A DNA stretch of 64,000 nt from JAKAVN01 sp963734845. Its GTDB lineage: Bacteria > Desulfobacterota > Binatia > Binatales > Binataceae. The stretch is taken from positions 62,001 through 126,000 of the forward strand of contig CAVTIS010000006.1 in NCBI GenBank assembly GCA_963734845.1, written 5' to 3'. The first letter of the stretch is position 1; every line of letters starts with the position of its first letter. The notes below the pieces were generated by a model. That model was not told the DNA's origin and did no database searches. It was given only the letters and a program-made list of their open reading frames with translations. The position numbers were made by a program, and so were the translations under genes. Below, piece by piece: positions 16,598 through 25,595 of the stretch.

Positions 16598-18223
16598 ATG
16601 GGACTTGAAGCTCGCGGCGCCGTGCTTGCGCAAAGCTATCCGGAAGGCTCGGCTGAAGCTGACCGCTTCACGCGATGGCTATCGCGCTACTCCGAGCGCC
16701 GCATAGTCGGCACGCTCGCGGTCGCGACGGGCTTGATCCGCCTTTACCTGGTTCTCACCAGCTACTGCATCGCGGCCGACGGCGTCGCCTATATCGCGAT
16801 GGCGCGGGAGTTCCATGCTGGGCGCGCCCACGACGCGCTCGCCTGGGTCTTCTCCCCGCTCTACCCATTGCTCATTTCCATAATCTACCGCGCGATTCCG
16901 GACTGGGAGCTCGCGGGTGAGCTGCTGTCGATGGTACTCGGCACGGTTGGCGTCGTGTTTCTCTACTACCTGATGCGCGAGGTCTATGGACGACGCGGCG
17001 TGGCGGCCGGCGCAGCGGCGCTCGCCGCGATCCATCCGATGCTCGCGGGCTATTCGGCCTCGGTGCGCACCGAGGCAGGCTACATAGCGCTGGTGACCGC
17101 GGCGCTGCTGTTCGTCGTGCGCGGGGCCGAACGCAGGCGTCTCGCGAGCGTCGCCGGCGCCGCAGTGCTCTGCGGACTCGCGTACCTCTATCGCACCGAG
17201 GGCATCGGCGTTCCCGCCCTTTGCGCCGTCTTTCTGGCCTGCGGCGCCTTTTTATGGCGGCGATGGACGCCTGGATGGGGGTTCTGCGCGGCTGCCGTCC
17301 TCATCGCAATATTTTTGCTGGTCGCCGCGCCATATTTGCTCTGGATGCGCGCCTACACGGGCCATTGGACGGTCGGCCGCGAACTCGGCGTGGTTACGAT
17401 GGAGGCGACCGGCTCGACGATGGGTCATCTCGAACAATGGCGCTCGATGGGCTATCGGGCGGCGACCTCCTGGCTAACCGCTGTCGAGCTCGACCCGGCG
17501 GCCTATCTGAAAAAAGTCATGCGCGACTTTTTCGGCTCGTGTTATTCGTTCGCCCAGGCGCTCGGTCTGCTGCTCTGCGCGGGACTGCTCGTGGGATTGT
17601 GGGCCGATCGCAGGTCGATTGTGGCGCGATGGGCCGAGGCGATGCTCGCCGCGCTGGTCGTGATGTACTTCGTCGGCTTCGTGCTGACCGACACCGGACC
17701 GCGCCTGATGCTTCACGTGGTGCCGTTTACGCTCGGATGGGTCGTGATGGGACTGGTCGAGGCGGCCGGATGGCTCGATACGCGCCTCTCGTCCACCCAC
17801 TCGCCGCTCGGACGGATGCTGTCGGGGCCGGCGGTCGCAGCGATTATCCTTATCGCTTTACTGCCGCGCACGCTGTTCCCGCTCGGCTACGACCAGCGCG
17901 GGATGCGTTACGCCGGACAGGAGATTGCGCGGCGAAGCGGCGCACGGGCGGCCGTGGCGGGGCCCGACACGCGGGTGGCATTCTATGCCGATGCGGGCTT
18001 TATCCGGCTGCCGGCCACCCCCGCAGCGGGCGAGGACCTTTGCGGGTGGCTTGCGGCGCATCCTTTCGCCGGTTATCTCATGATGGATGACCGCAGTGAG
18101 CGGCGATGGGGCGGAGCCGGGGGGAGTCCATGCCTGAATCTGATCAAGCGCTATCCGCGCGTCGGAACCACCTTCTACGACCTGTTCGCAGTGCGCGGCG
18201 CCGATGCGTCCGAGCCCAGATGA
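16598..18223 (+). CDS. Polytopic membrane glycosyltransferase (ArnT/PMT-like, GT-C fold)
   Basis: 541-residue integral membrane protein with around ten hydrophobic segments. The first periplasmic loop has 'CIAADGVAYIAMAREF', with the Asp expected after the first membrane segment in GT-C enzymes that use polyprenyl-phosphate sugars. The soluble C-terminal part ('AGPDTRVAFYADAGFIRLP') is typical of this class. A 'ggggacgtg' precedes the ATG at 16598, better supported than the upstream in-frame extension. The family-2 glycosyltransferase directly downstream could make the lipid-linked donor, so the pair probably modifies a surface glycan or protein. Confidence 0.8.
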   Translation: MGLEARGAVLAQSYPEGSAEADRFTRWLSRYSERRIVGTLAVATGLIRLYLVLTSYCIAADGVAYIAMAREFHAGRAHDALAWVFSPLYPLLISIIYRAIPDWELAGELLSMVLGTVGVVFLYYLMREVYGRRGVAAGAAALAAIHPMLAGYSASVRTEAGYIALVTAALLFVVRGAERRRLASVAGAAVLCGLAYLYRTEGIGVPALCAVFLACGAFLWRRWTPGWGFCAAAVLIAIFLLVAAPYLLWMRAYTGHWTVGRELGVVTMEATGSTMGHLEQWRSMGYRAATSWLTAVELDPAAYLKKVMRDFFGSCYSFAQALGLLLCAGLLVGLWADRRSIVARWAEAMLAALVVMYFVGFVLTDTGPRLMLHVVPFTLGWVVMGLVEAAGWLDTRLSSTHSPLGRMLSGPAVAAIILIALLPRTLFPLGYDQRGMRYAGQEIARRSGARAAVAGPDTRVAFYADAGFIRLPATPAAGEDLCGWLAAHPFAGYLMMDDRSERRWGGAGGSPCLNLIKRYPRVGTTFYDLFAVRGADASEPR

Positions 18224-18263
18224 GCGGTCGGCGCCAGCGGCTGCGCCTGCGTGCGGGGCGGCG

Positions 18264-19283
18264 ATGAAGCAGGCTTTCGAGGCGACGCGTCTGGAACCCG
18301 CCGCGGCCGCCGGCCGTATCACCGCCTCGATGGCTGCGGTAGAGGCGCCAATCGAACTCACCATAATCGTGCCGATGTTCAACGAGGCACCGGTCCTCGA
18401 CCGCCTCTTCGAACGGCTCGGCAAGGTGATGGAACGCCTGGGGCTCAGCTACGAAATCGTGGTGGTCAACGACGGCAGCACCGACGAAACCCTCGCCGGC
18501 CTGCTCGAGCATCGCGCCCGCAACCCCGCGTTGAAGGTGCTGAGTCTTTCGCGGACCTTCGGCAAGGATATCGCGCTTAGCGCCGGCCTCGATTATGCGC
18601 GCGGGCGCGCGGTCGTCCCGCTCGATGCGGACCTGCAGGATCCGCCAGAGCTGATCGAGCAAATGGTTGCGCTGTGGCGCGAGGGCTACGACGTGGTCTA
18701 CGCGACCCGCAAGCTGCGGCCCGGCGACACCTGGCTCAAGCGCACCACGGCGCATTTTTTCTACCGTGTGTTCGAGGCGATCGCCGACGTGCCGATTCCG
18801 CGCGACACCGGCGATTTTCGCCTCCTCGACCGCCGCGTAGTCGACGTGATGATCCGCCTGCCGGAGCGCACCCGCTTCATGAAGGGACTGTTCGCTTGGG
18901 TCGGCTTCAAGCAGACCGCTATCTACTACCAGCGCGAGGAGCGCCAGGCGGGCGGCACCAAGTGGAATTACTGGCGCCTGTGGAACTTCGCGGTCGACGG
19001 GATCACCTCGTTCAGCTCATTTCCGCTCAAAGTCTGGAGCTACTTTGGCTTCACGATTTCGGCTTTGGCATTTCTCTACGCGGTAGTGCTCGCGATCAGG
19101 AAGGTGCTCCACGACGTCGACGTTCCGGGGTACACCTCATTGATGGTGGTGCTGCTGTTCCTCGGCGGAATCCAGCTCATCACGCTGGGCATCCTGGGCG
19201 AGTACATGGGGCGCGTCTATAACGAAGTCAAAGGCCGCCCGCTGTACGTGGTGCGCGAGCTTCACGGCTTCGACGGCGATTGA
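18264..19283 (+). CDS. Family 2 glycosyltransferase, GtrB/DPM1-like polyprenyl-phosphate glycosyltransferase
   Basis: Transfers a sugar from a nucleotide donor to polyprenyl phosphate. The GT-A domain shows 'TIIVPMFNEAPVL', 'VVVNDGSTDETL', the metal-binding 'LDADLQDPPELI' and 'ATRKLRPGDTW'; the loop 'RDTGDFRLLDRRVVD' is characteristic of GtrB. Two C-terminal membrane segments follow ('YFGFTISALAFLYAVVLA' and 'LMVVLLFLGGIQLITLGIL'). The start at 18264 follows a GGGGCGGCG stretch; an in-frame start at 18204 would overlap the preceding gene by 20 bases. Likely works with the upstream membrane transferase. Confidence 0.88.
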   Translation: MKQAFEATRLEPAAAAGRITASMAAVEAPIELTIIVPMFNEAPVLDRLFERLGKVMERLGLSYEIVVVNDGSTDETLAGLLEHRARNPALKVLSLSRTFGKDIALSAGLDYARGRAVVPLDADLQDPPELIEQMVALWREGYDVVYATRKLRPGDTWLKRTTAHFFYRVFEAIADVPIPRDTGDFRLLDRRVVDVMIRLPERTRFMKGLFAWVGFKQTAIYYQREERQAGGTKWNYWRLWNFAVDGITSFSSFPLKVWSYFGFTISALAFLYAVVLAIRKVLHDVDVPGYTSLMVVLLFLGGIQLITLGILGEYMGRVYNEVKGRPLYVVRELHGFDGD

Positions 19284-19324
19284 ACCTGCCAGCGGCGGAA
19301 CGACAGTTTCGAGCACCCGCGGTT

Positions 19325-19882
19325 CTACATAACTCTGCGGAACAGGCCCGGATAGGTCACGACCAGGCCGTGGCCGTCGACTTCGATGTCGCGAGTGAAG
19401 TCGCTATCCAACGACTCATAGCGATAGCGCCGGTTGGGCTCGAGACAAGTATAGCGTTGCCGATCAGTCGTGACGGTGAGCTCGGGCAATTGAATATAGA
19501 CGGCTAGGATATCCTCTGACTGGCCGGTTTTCAGACGCAACCTTCGAACAGGCAGCGTGTTAGTGAACGGGGTGATCGAGATATCGATATCAATAGCGCC
19601 TGCCAGCCGTGGCATCGGAGACGCCGATCCGTCGATCCAGTTCCCGGCGCCATCGCTGGCGAGTTCGATCACGTGGCCATAACCGATTCGAGCAATCTCG
19701 GCTTTTCTGACGCACCATGACTTGTCGCAGAGGATTCGGTACCGCGCCGCCAAGTCCTCGCCCTCGGTCGTGGCGAGAATGACGGCCTCCGCGATAATCC
19801 CGTCGGGATCTTCTCGCAAGACCAGGTGCTCGAGTCCTGTGCCGGACCAGTCCTGCCATCGGACTGTTATTTTGTTGCTCAT
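19325..19882 (-). CDS. Putative glycolipid-binding domain protein
   Basis: 185-residue protein of the 'putative glycolipid-binding' family. It opens with 'VRWQDWSGTGLEHLVL' and contains 'YRILCDKSWCVRKAEI', 'WIDGSASPMPRLAGAIDIDI' and 'PFTNTLPVRRL', all typical of that family, with a C-terminal 'YESLDSDFTRDIEVDGHGLV'. The ATG at 19882 is chosen over an upstream in-frame start because family members begin close to this point. It lies 42 bases downstream of ligD in the same direction and may share its transcript. Biochemical role unproven. Confidence 0.8.
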   Translation of the reverse strand: MSNKITVRWQDWSGTGLEHLVLREDPDGIIAEAVILATTEGEDLAARYRILCDKSWCVRKAEIARIGYGHVIELASDGAGNWIDGSASPMPRLAGAIDIDISITPFTNTLPVRRLRLKTGQSEDILAVYIQLPELTVTTDRQRYTCLEPNRRYRYESLDSDFTRDIEVDGHGLVVTYPGLFRRVM

Positions 19883-19924
19883 ATCGCAGGTCTTTGTGAC
19901 CAGCCAGCTCCTCACGCAACGGGG

Positions 19925-22573
19925 CTATTTCCCATGCAGCATCGATTCGACTTTGGGCAGTGCCGGCTCGATCTCCTGCTGGTCCGTCAGCGCGCCAAGG
20001 AACGGATCCTCGCCCAGGCGTGCCATCCGCGGCGGCATCGTCTTGACATTGAACCTGCGCGGGTCGAGATCGCTTTTCAGCTCGTTCCATTTAAGCGGCG
20101 CCGAGACCGGTGCCCCGGGCTGCGGACGCACCGCGAATGGCGCCGCGATCGTTTTGCCCTGTCCGAGTTGCAAATAGTCGATATATACCTTGCCCTTGCG
20201 TGCGGCCGGAGTGCGCAGCACCGTCGCTATCTCGGGTATTCGCGCGACCACCACTCGCGCCACCGCCTCGGAAAACATCCGCGCCTGTTCGTAGGTATAG
20301 CCCGATCTCAGTCCCACCACGACGTGAATCCCCGCCTGTCCCGAGGTTTTCACGTAGGGGCGCATCCCGGCACTTCGCAGCACCGCGGCGGTCTCCCGCG
20401 CAACGAGCACGGCCTGCGGTGTGGTCGATCCTTTGGGATCGATATCGAACAATAGCCAGTCGGGACTGCTGAGATTCGGCGCGCGCGATGACCAGATGTG
20501 GATCGGAATGGCGCCCATGTTGGCGATATATTTCAACGCCTGGGCGCTCTCCAGGATAAAGTAGGAAATCTCGCGTTCGGAATCCTCGGAATAGATCTTC
20601 ACGCGGCGAATCCAAGGCGGTGCGAAGCCCGGCGCGTCCTTCTGGAAAAAACTCTTGCCCTCGATTCCGTCCGGATACCGCGTCAGCATCACCGGGCGAT
20701 CTTTCAGGTAGGGCAGCATCCATGGCGCGATAGTCTCGTAGTACTCAATCAGGTCGCCCTTCGTGTAGCCCTCGGCAGGCCAGAAAACCTTGTCCGCGTG
20801 TGTGATTTCAACGTGACCGAGAGGCTCCGCAGCGTTGTTGGCGAGTTGCACGGGCCTGGCAACCTCCGGTGAGCTGCGCCCCGTGGCCTGGTCGAAGAAG
20901 AGGTCAGTCTCTTCAGGCTCCTCGGGGGGCTCGGGCATCGATGCGTCCGGACCTTGGTATGCACACTCAGCCGGGTCAGCATTGTCAATGAGGCCGAGGA
21001 AGCTCGGATTGCGTAGCACGCCGCCCTCGGTCCATTCCGTGAAGCGCACTTCGCACACCAACTCGGGTCTGCAAAAATACGCGGCGGGCGGAATCGCGGG
21101 TTCGCCCGCGCGGCGAGGCCGAAATGGCGACGCCTCAATCGCCCGTGCGCGTAGCTGCGCGGCAATCGTGCGCAGCCGCTCGCCGTCGAAGCCGGTGCCC
21201 ACGCGGCCCACGAAGCGCAGCACGCCCGGAGCCTCGTATTGCCCTGCCAGTAGCGCGCCGAAATGCGTGCGCGAGCCGGCCGGTTTGGTCCATCCGCCGA
21301 TCGCGAACCGCTCGGTGTGCGGGCACTTTATCTTCAGCCATCCGCCGCCGCGGCCAGCCTGATAGGGCGCGTGCACACGCTTGGCGATCACGCCCTCCAA
21401 CCCAAGTTCCGCCACTGCGTCATAAAACTGACGCCCATTGCCGGTGTGGTAGTCCGAATAACGCAGCAAACCTTCGTCCCGGATCATCCGGCGCAGCAAT
21501 TCCTTGCGCGTCTCGAGAGCGAAGCCGCGGACATCGAACCGATCGAAGGCCAGCAGGTCGAAAACGTAGTACGGCGCCGGATGGGCCAGCGCCATCTCCG
21601 CGATCCGGCCGCGGTCGTGGGCCTGGATGCGCCGCTGCAAGGCCTGAAAGCTCGGCCTGCCGTCCGGGCCGAAGGCGATAATCTCGCCGTCGAGCACGAA
21701 GCGCACGAACGGCAGCTTGCCGAGCGCGAGCACGACTTCGGGATAGTTGGTTGTGGCCTCGAGGCCGCTGCGTCCGAAAATCCGCACCGCACCGCCGTCA
21801 CGGATCGCAAGCGCGCGCACGCCATCGTATTTGATCTCGTACAGCCACTCAGCGCCCTCGGCCGGCTCCTTCACCAGCCGCGCGAGCGCGAAAGGAAATT
21901 GCGCGGGCGCAAGCGGCTCCTTTAGTTCGGGCGCGCGCAGTTTTTGGAGTTCGGCGATTATGCCCGAAGCCAAGCCCGACGCACCGGGCAGCTCCTGCAA
22001 GGTCAGGCCGGACAGCACCGAACGCGGGCGGCTTTCCGCAATATCGATGTCAGCCGAGGCAAAGCCGTCATGCCGTTTGATCAGAAGCCACTGCTGCTTT
22101 TCGTTCCGGCTCACGCGCGCGTTCGAATTGCGCCCGCTCGTTCGCACCATCGCGTACCCGCCCCTGAGCTTCAGACCGAACATCTCGATATCGAGCTTAC
22201 CGGCGCGCACGGCGCCTGCCACATCGTCCGGCGGATCGGTCACGCGATAGACGCCACGGTCCCACACGATCACCTCGCCGGCGCCATAGTTGCCCTCGGG
22301 AATGATTCCTTCGAAGTCGCCGTACTCGATCGGATGGTCCTCGACCATCACGGCGAGCCGCTTGTCGACGGGATTTAGCGACGGTCCTTTCGGCACCGCC
22401 CAGGAGCGCAGCACGCCTTCCATTTCGAGGCGGAAGTCGTAATGCAGCCTGGTGGCCGCATGCTTTTGCACGACGAACATCCCGCCGCTTCGGCTGCCGA
22501 ATCGGGGCGCTTCGCCGAATGGCTCGGGCGTGCGTTCGGCACTGCGTTTGCGCCGGTATTCTTCGAGCGCCAC
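19925..22573 (-). CDS. ligD: Multidomain ATP-dependent DNA ligase LigD (phosphoesterase-ligase-polymerase order)
   Basis: End-processing and sealing enzyme of bacterial non-homologous end joining, 882 residues. The N-terminal phosphoesterase domain (about 1-180) has 'ATRLHYDFRLEMEGVLRSW', 'DHPIEYGDFEG' and 'PEGNYGAGEVIVWD'. The ligase core begins near 220, with the adenylated Lys in 'YEIKYDGVRAL', and includes 'LDGEIIAF'. The C-terminal primase/polymerase domain has 'FWPAEGYTKGDLIEYY' and the metal-binding 'LLFDIDPKGS'. The start is GTG (22573). It is divergent from ku across 102 bases, a compact two-gene NHEJ locus. Confidence 0.97.
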   Translation of the reverse strand: MALEEYRRKRSAERTPEPFGEAPRFGSRSGGMFVVQKHAATRLHYDFRLEMEGVLRSWAVPKGPSLNPVDKRLAVMVEDHPIEYGDFEGIIPEGNYGAGEVIVWDRGVYRVTDPPDDVAGAVRAGKLDIEMFGLKLRGGYAMVRTSGRNSNARVSRNEKQQWLLIKRHDGFASADIDIAESRPRSVLSGLTLQELPGASGLASGIIAELQKLRAPELKEPLAPAQFPFALARLVKEPAEGAEWLYEIKYDGVRALAIRDGGAVRIFGRSGLEATTNYPEVVLALGKLPFVRFVLDGEIIAFGPDGRPSFQALQRRIQAHDRGRIAEMALAHPAPYYVFDLLAFDRFDVRGFALETRKELLRRMIRDEGLLRYSDYHTGNGRQFYDAVAELGLEGVIAKRVHAPYQAGRGGGWLKIKCPHTERFAIGGWTKPAGSRTHFGALLAGQYEAPGVLRFVGRVGTGFDGERLRTIAAQLRARAIEASPFRPRRAGEPAIPPAAYFCRPELVCEVRFTEWTEGGVLRNPSFLGLIDNADPAECAYQGPDASMPEPPEEPEETDLFFDQATGRSSPEVARPVQLANNAAEPLGHVEITHADKVFWPAEGYTKGDLIEYYETIAPWMLPYLKDRPVMLTRYPDGIEGKSFFQKDAPGFAPPWIRRVKIYSEDSEREISYFILESAQALKYIANMGAIPIHIWSSRAPNLSSPDWLLFDIDPKGSTTPQAVLVARETAAVLRSAGMRPYVKTSGQAGIHVVVGLRSGYTYEQARMFSEAVARVVVARIPEIATVLRTPAARKGKVYIDYLQLGQGKTIAAPFAVRPQPGAPVSAPLKWNELKSDLDPRRFNVKTMPPRMARLGEDPFLGALTDQQEIEPALPKVESMLHGK

Positions 22574-22675
22574 TATTTTCGCCCCGTCTTCGCCGGTGCG
22601 GTTTTTCGCAACAAACCGTATGGCCTCCGCAGCGATCCTACCGCTAAGCTGGAATTATCCCGGGAGGTTCTTCAA

Positions 22676-23617
22676 ATGGCATCACGTCCCGTCGGCAACG
22701 GCAATATCTCGTTCGGCCTGGTTTCGATTCCTGTGCGCCTGTTCCCGGCGACGCGGTCCAAGTCGGTGAGCTTCAACCTGCTGCACGCCAAGGACCAAAG
22801 CCGCATCCAGCAGAAAATCTTCTGCCCGGTCGATAACGCGATCATCGACCGCAGCGAACTGGTGCGCGGGTACGAGGTAGCCAAGGATCGTTACGTCACC
22901 TTCACCGACGAAGAGTTGAAGGCTCTGGAAGCGCCCGGCGGCAACCATTCGATCGAAATCACCGAGTTTGTCCCACTGGAACAGATCGATCCGCTCTATT
23001 TCGAAACCTCATACTATCTCGGCTGCGAGCAAGCCTCCGCCAAGGCCTATCGCCTGCTCACCGACGCGATGACCAAGACCGGTCGGGTCGCGCTCGGGCG
23101 TTATACACTCCGCGGCAAAGAGCACGTGGTGGTGCTGCGCCCCTACGAGAAGGGCTTGATGATGCACACGATTTACTACGCCGACGAGGTGCGTTCGATC
23201 GATGAGATAGATCGCGCGACCAACGAGGCCGCCAAAGAGAGCGAGCTCGAGCTGGCCGAGCGGCTGATTGGCGAGCTGACCAGCAAGAAAATCGATCTCT
23301 CCAAGTACCACGACACCTTCCGCGAGAAGGTAGAGGAGGCCGCGCAGCAGAAGATCGCCGGCCAGCAGGTGACCGAAGCGCACGAGGAGCCGCGCCGCGG
23401 CCAGGTGATCGATTTGATGGCGGCGCTCAAGGCCTCGCTCGAAAAGCGCGGCGCGCCGCCCGAGGAGCGCGTAGCGGATCGCGAGGCGGAGTCCGCCAGC
23501 GATGCCGCCGCGGAATCCGAAGCGGTAAAGGCGACGGGCACGGGCGGCGCCAAGACGCACACCCGCACGGCGCGGACGGGCGGCAGTTCGCGCCGCCGCG
23601 CGGGGGGCAAAAAGTAA
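22676..23617 (+). CDS. ku: DNA end-binding protein Ku
   Basis: Forms the homodimeric ring that loads on double-strand breaks and recruits LigD. 313 residues. 'ISFGLVSIPVRLFPAT', 'KIFCPVDNAIIDRSELVRGYEV', 'YYLGCEQASAKAYRLL' and 'YADEVRSIDEI' are bacterial Ku signatures. The tail beyond about residue 255 is low-complexity and ends in an Arg/Lys/Gly-rich stretch ('SSRRRAGGKK'), as in Ku proteins with extended DNA-binding C-termini. The ATG at 22676 follows GGGAGG at eight bases; the longer frame upstream has no such signal. Confidence 0.97.
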   Translation: MASRPVGNGNISFGLVSIPVRLFPATRSKSVSFNLLHAKDQSRIQQKIFCPVDNAIIDRSELVRGYEVAKDRYVTFTDEELKALEAPGGNHSIEITEFVPLEQIDPLYFETSYYLGCEQASAKAYRLLTDAMTKTGRVALGRYTLRGKEHVVVLRPYEKGLMMHTIYYADEVRSIDEIDRATNEAAKESELELAERLIGELTSKKIDLSKYHDTFREKVEEAAQQKIAGQQVTEAHEEPRRGQVIDLMAALKASLEKRGAPPEERVADREAESASDAAAESEAVKATGTGGAKTHTRTARTGGSSRRRAGGKK

Positions 23618-23620
23618 CGC

Positions 23621-23664
23621 CGCTTGCGTCGCGCGGCGAGACCTCTCGCCGCGCGACGCAAGCG
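23621..23664. terminator. 21-bp perfect palindrome between ku and the convergent lipoprotein gene
   Basis: Bases 23621-23641 are perfectly complementary to 23644-23664 with two bases between. Four bases after the ku stop and 65 bases before the convergent gene end, it can serve as a bidirectional terminator. A second stem (ctgtcgc with gcgacag) follows at about 23672-23695. Confidence 0.55.
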
Positions 23665-23728
23665 CGCGCGACCTGTCGCGGCCTATCTGCGACAGCAAAA
23701 ATCAACCACGTGCTCGCGCACGCGGTGG

Positions 23729-24526
23729 TCAGTGCGTGTGGACCGTGTCCTGCACGATCAGCCCATGCAGAGCTTCGCGCTTGAAAATTCCCGCGACCGC
23801 ACGCGTCAGCGCCACTGAGAGCACCTCGGTCGGTCGATCGTAGATGGGGACGTCATCGCCCATCCCGCTCCCATTGTCGGCCGGCGGGTCGCTGTAGGTC
23901 GCGGCGCTCTCGCCCTGCCAAAAAGCGACATTGAACGGAGGCTTGTAGATAATCACCTCCAGGGCGACGTCGGCAGTGGTGAACCATCCCAGGTTGGAAC
24001 TGGGCGGCGCGTTGACATCGGTTCCGGTATGCTTGTTCACCCAGCATCGGGTGATCTTGCTCGTTAGGACGTAATCCTCGTTGGTCTCCTTGAGCGCTGC
24101 GTCCAATGAATCGTTGGATGCCGTCGCGATCATCCCGGCCTCGTCAGCCGAACGCACGATCGCACCCTGCACGATCAGGCCGAGCGGCGAGCTATAGATG
24201 CGCTGCACGACGGCGCCGTCGGGCCCCAGCATCACGCCGGTTGCGGGATTGCCGTCCACCGGTGCATGGGCCTGGCCCGCGGTGTCCCTGAAATCGCGCG
24301 CGTCGACCGGCATCAGCACCAGCATTCGCCGGCGCGGATAGCTGTTCTGGTAGCCTTTCACCTGGAAGGGAAAGTAGGAAAGCGTTTCGATCGAGGTCGG
24401 CGGCGCGGCGGCGATTTCCTGCTGAACGGTGGTCGCGCACGCGGCCAGAAGTGCCGCCGCCGTCGCGGCCAGCGCGCCCGCGAGCAGTCGCGAACGGGTG
24501 GCGCGTAACCTCACGGCGCTCCTCAC
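23729..24526 (-). CDS. Lipoprotein of unknown function
   Basis: 265 residues from a GTG start. A basic N-terminus, hydrophobic stretch and lipobox 'LLAAC' near residue 29 mark a secreted lipoprotein. The mature part ('TSIETLSYFPFQVKGYQNSY', 'RRRMLVLMPVDARDF') contains no domain I can name. It is seven bases downstream of the membrane FHA gene and is the last gene of the minus-strand phospho-signalling cluster. One possibility is an outer-membrane or periplasmic partner of that cluster; this is guilt by association. Confidence 0.7.
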   Translation of the reverse strand: MRSAVRLRATRSRLLAGALAATAAALLAACATTVQQEIAAAPPTSIETLSYFPFQVKGYQNSYPRRRMLVLMPVDARDFRDTAGQAHAPVDGNPATGVMLGPDGAVVQRIYSSPLGLIVQGAIVRSADEAGMIATASNDSLDAALKETNEDYVLTSKITRCWVNKHTGTDVNAPPSSNLGWFTTADVALEVIIYKPPFNVAFWQGESAATYSDPPADNGSGMGDDVPIYDRPTEVLSVALTRAVAGIFKREALHGLIVQDTVHTH

Positions 24527-24533
24527 TCGGGCC

Positions 24534-25406
24534 TCAGCCCTGCGCGGCTTGCGCGCGCTCGCGGAAAATAAACAGCGTGCCGCCGACTTCGACCCGGTCG
24601 CCGCTGCGCAGCGCCTGGCGGCCCGCCACCGGGCGGCGGTTGATCAGCACCTGGCCGCCGCCGGCCGGGCTGACCACGAAATCGCGCCCGTCGCGCCGGA
24701 TGATCGCGTGATGGGCCATCACGGCCTGATCGCCGAACAGGCCGATATCGCTCTCCTCGGCGCGCCCGATGATCGTAACCGGCTTGGTCAGTGGATACTC
24801 GCGGCCCTCGCGCGCATTGCGGCTCTGGCTGCGGATCACCATCAGCCATCCGTGTTTGAGCAGCTCACCAACCAGCCCGATGAAAAAGCCGATCAGCATT
24901 CCGAGCACGGTAAAGCCGATCGCGCGGCCAAAGGATTGCGGAAAGTTGACCGTCAGGGCTTGATAAATGAACCCGCCGAACGCGCCGCCAATAAGTCCAC
25001 CGAGCGCGCCGTTGCGTATGCGCGCAGCCGAGCCCGAAGCCCATCCGACTCCCAGGCCCACCAGGATGCCCAGGAGCGCCCAGGCGACCGATCGGCCAAC
25101 GTAGCCATGCAAGATTCGAAACAAGAGCTCGGCGGCCAGAAATCCAAAGGCGCCCCCAATTCCACCGAAAATCGCGCCGCTTCGAATCCCTCTTCCAGCT
25201 TGACGCCATTGGCTCACGCTGAGCGCTTCAATGGAGGCGAGAAAGGCGCAGATGAACAGCCCGACGATCAGCCCTTGTATGGCGTCGCGCAGGGGATAGA
25301 AACGGATACCGGCAAACGACTCCTGTACACCCCATCCCGCGAATCCGCCCATACCGCCCGCGGCGGAATAGAAAAGAAGCTTTTCCCGAGAAACGTTACT
25401 CGCCAT
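24534..25406 (-). CDS. Multipass membrane protein with C-terminal FHA-like domain
   Basis: 290 residues. About five or six hydrophobic, glycine-rich segments with GGxxG repeats ('GAIFGGIGGAFGFLAAE', 'GALGGLIGGAFGGFIYQ', 'GFTVLGMLIGFFIGLVGEL') occupy the first 190 residues. The C-terminal 90 resemble an FHA domain: 'TIIGRAEESDI', then 'VMAHHAIIRRDG' and 'VLINRRPV'. The phosphothreonine-binding Ser-Arg of FHA domains reads Met-Ala here, so classic pThr binding may be lost. The glycine-rich repeats suggest homotypic packing. I prefer the ATG at 25406 to the GTG at 25421. Probable membrane anchor or scaffold for the cluster. Confidence 0.75.
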   Translation of the reverse strand: MASNVSREKLLFYSAAGGMGGFAGWGVQESFAGIRFYPLRDAIQGLIVGLFICAFLASIEALSVSQWRQAGRGIRSGAIFGGIGGAFGFLAAELLFRILHGYVGRSVAWALLGILVGLGVGWASGSAARIRNGALGGLIGGAFGGFIYQALTVNFPQSFGRAIGFTVLGMLIGFFIGLVGELLKHGWLMVIRSQSRNAREGREYPLTKPVTIIGRAEESDIGLFGDQAVMAHHAIIRRDGRDFVVSPAGGGQVLINRRPVAGRQALRSGDRVEVGGTLFIFRERAQAAQG

Positions 25407-25595
25407 GGCGCGTCCAGTCACAAAGCATTGCGCGTGGCGCCTGAGCGTTCAAGCGCGCCGCGGCTGGTTGATAGCCACCGTAGTTCCTGCCGAAGGTGTT
25501 GGTAATGGTGAAGATATAGGATGACCGCAACTGAATTGAATAACCGCCGTGCCGCAAGGCCAGTTCCGCGCGGCTCGCGCCAAGGCTCAAGTGGT

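Noticed and set aside
24429..25505. Plus-strand open frame of 358 codons
   Set aside because: Antisense to the membrane FHA gene; low-complexity and without recognisable motifs.
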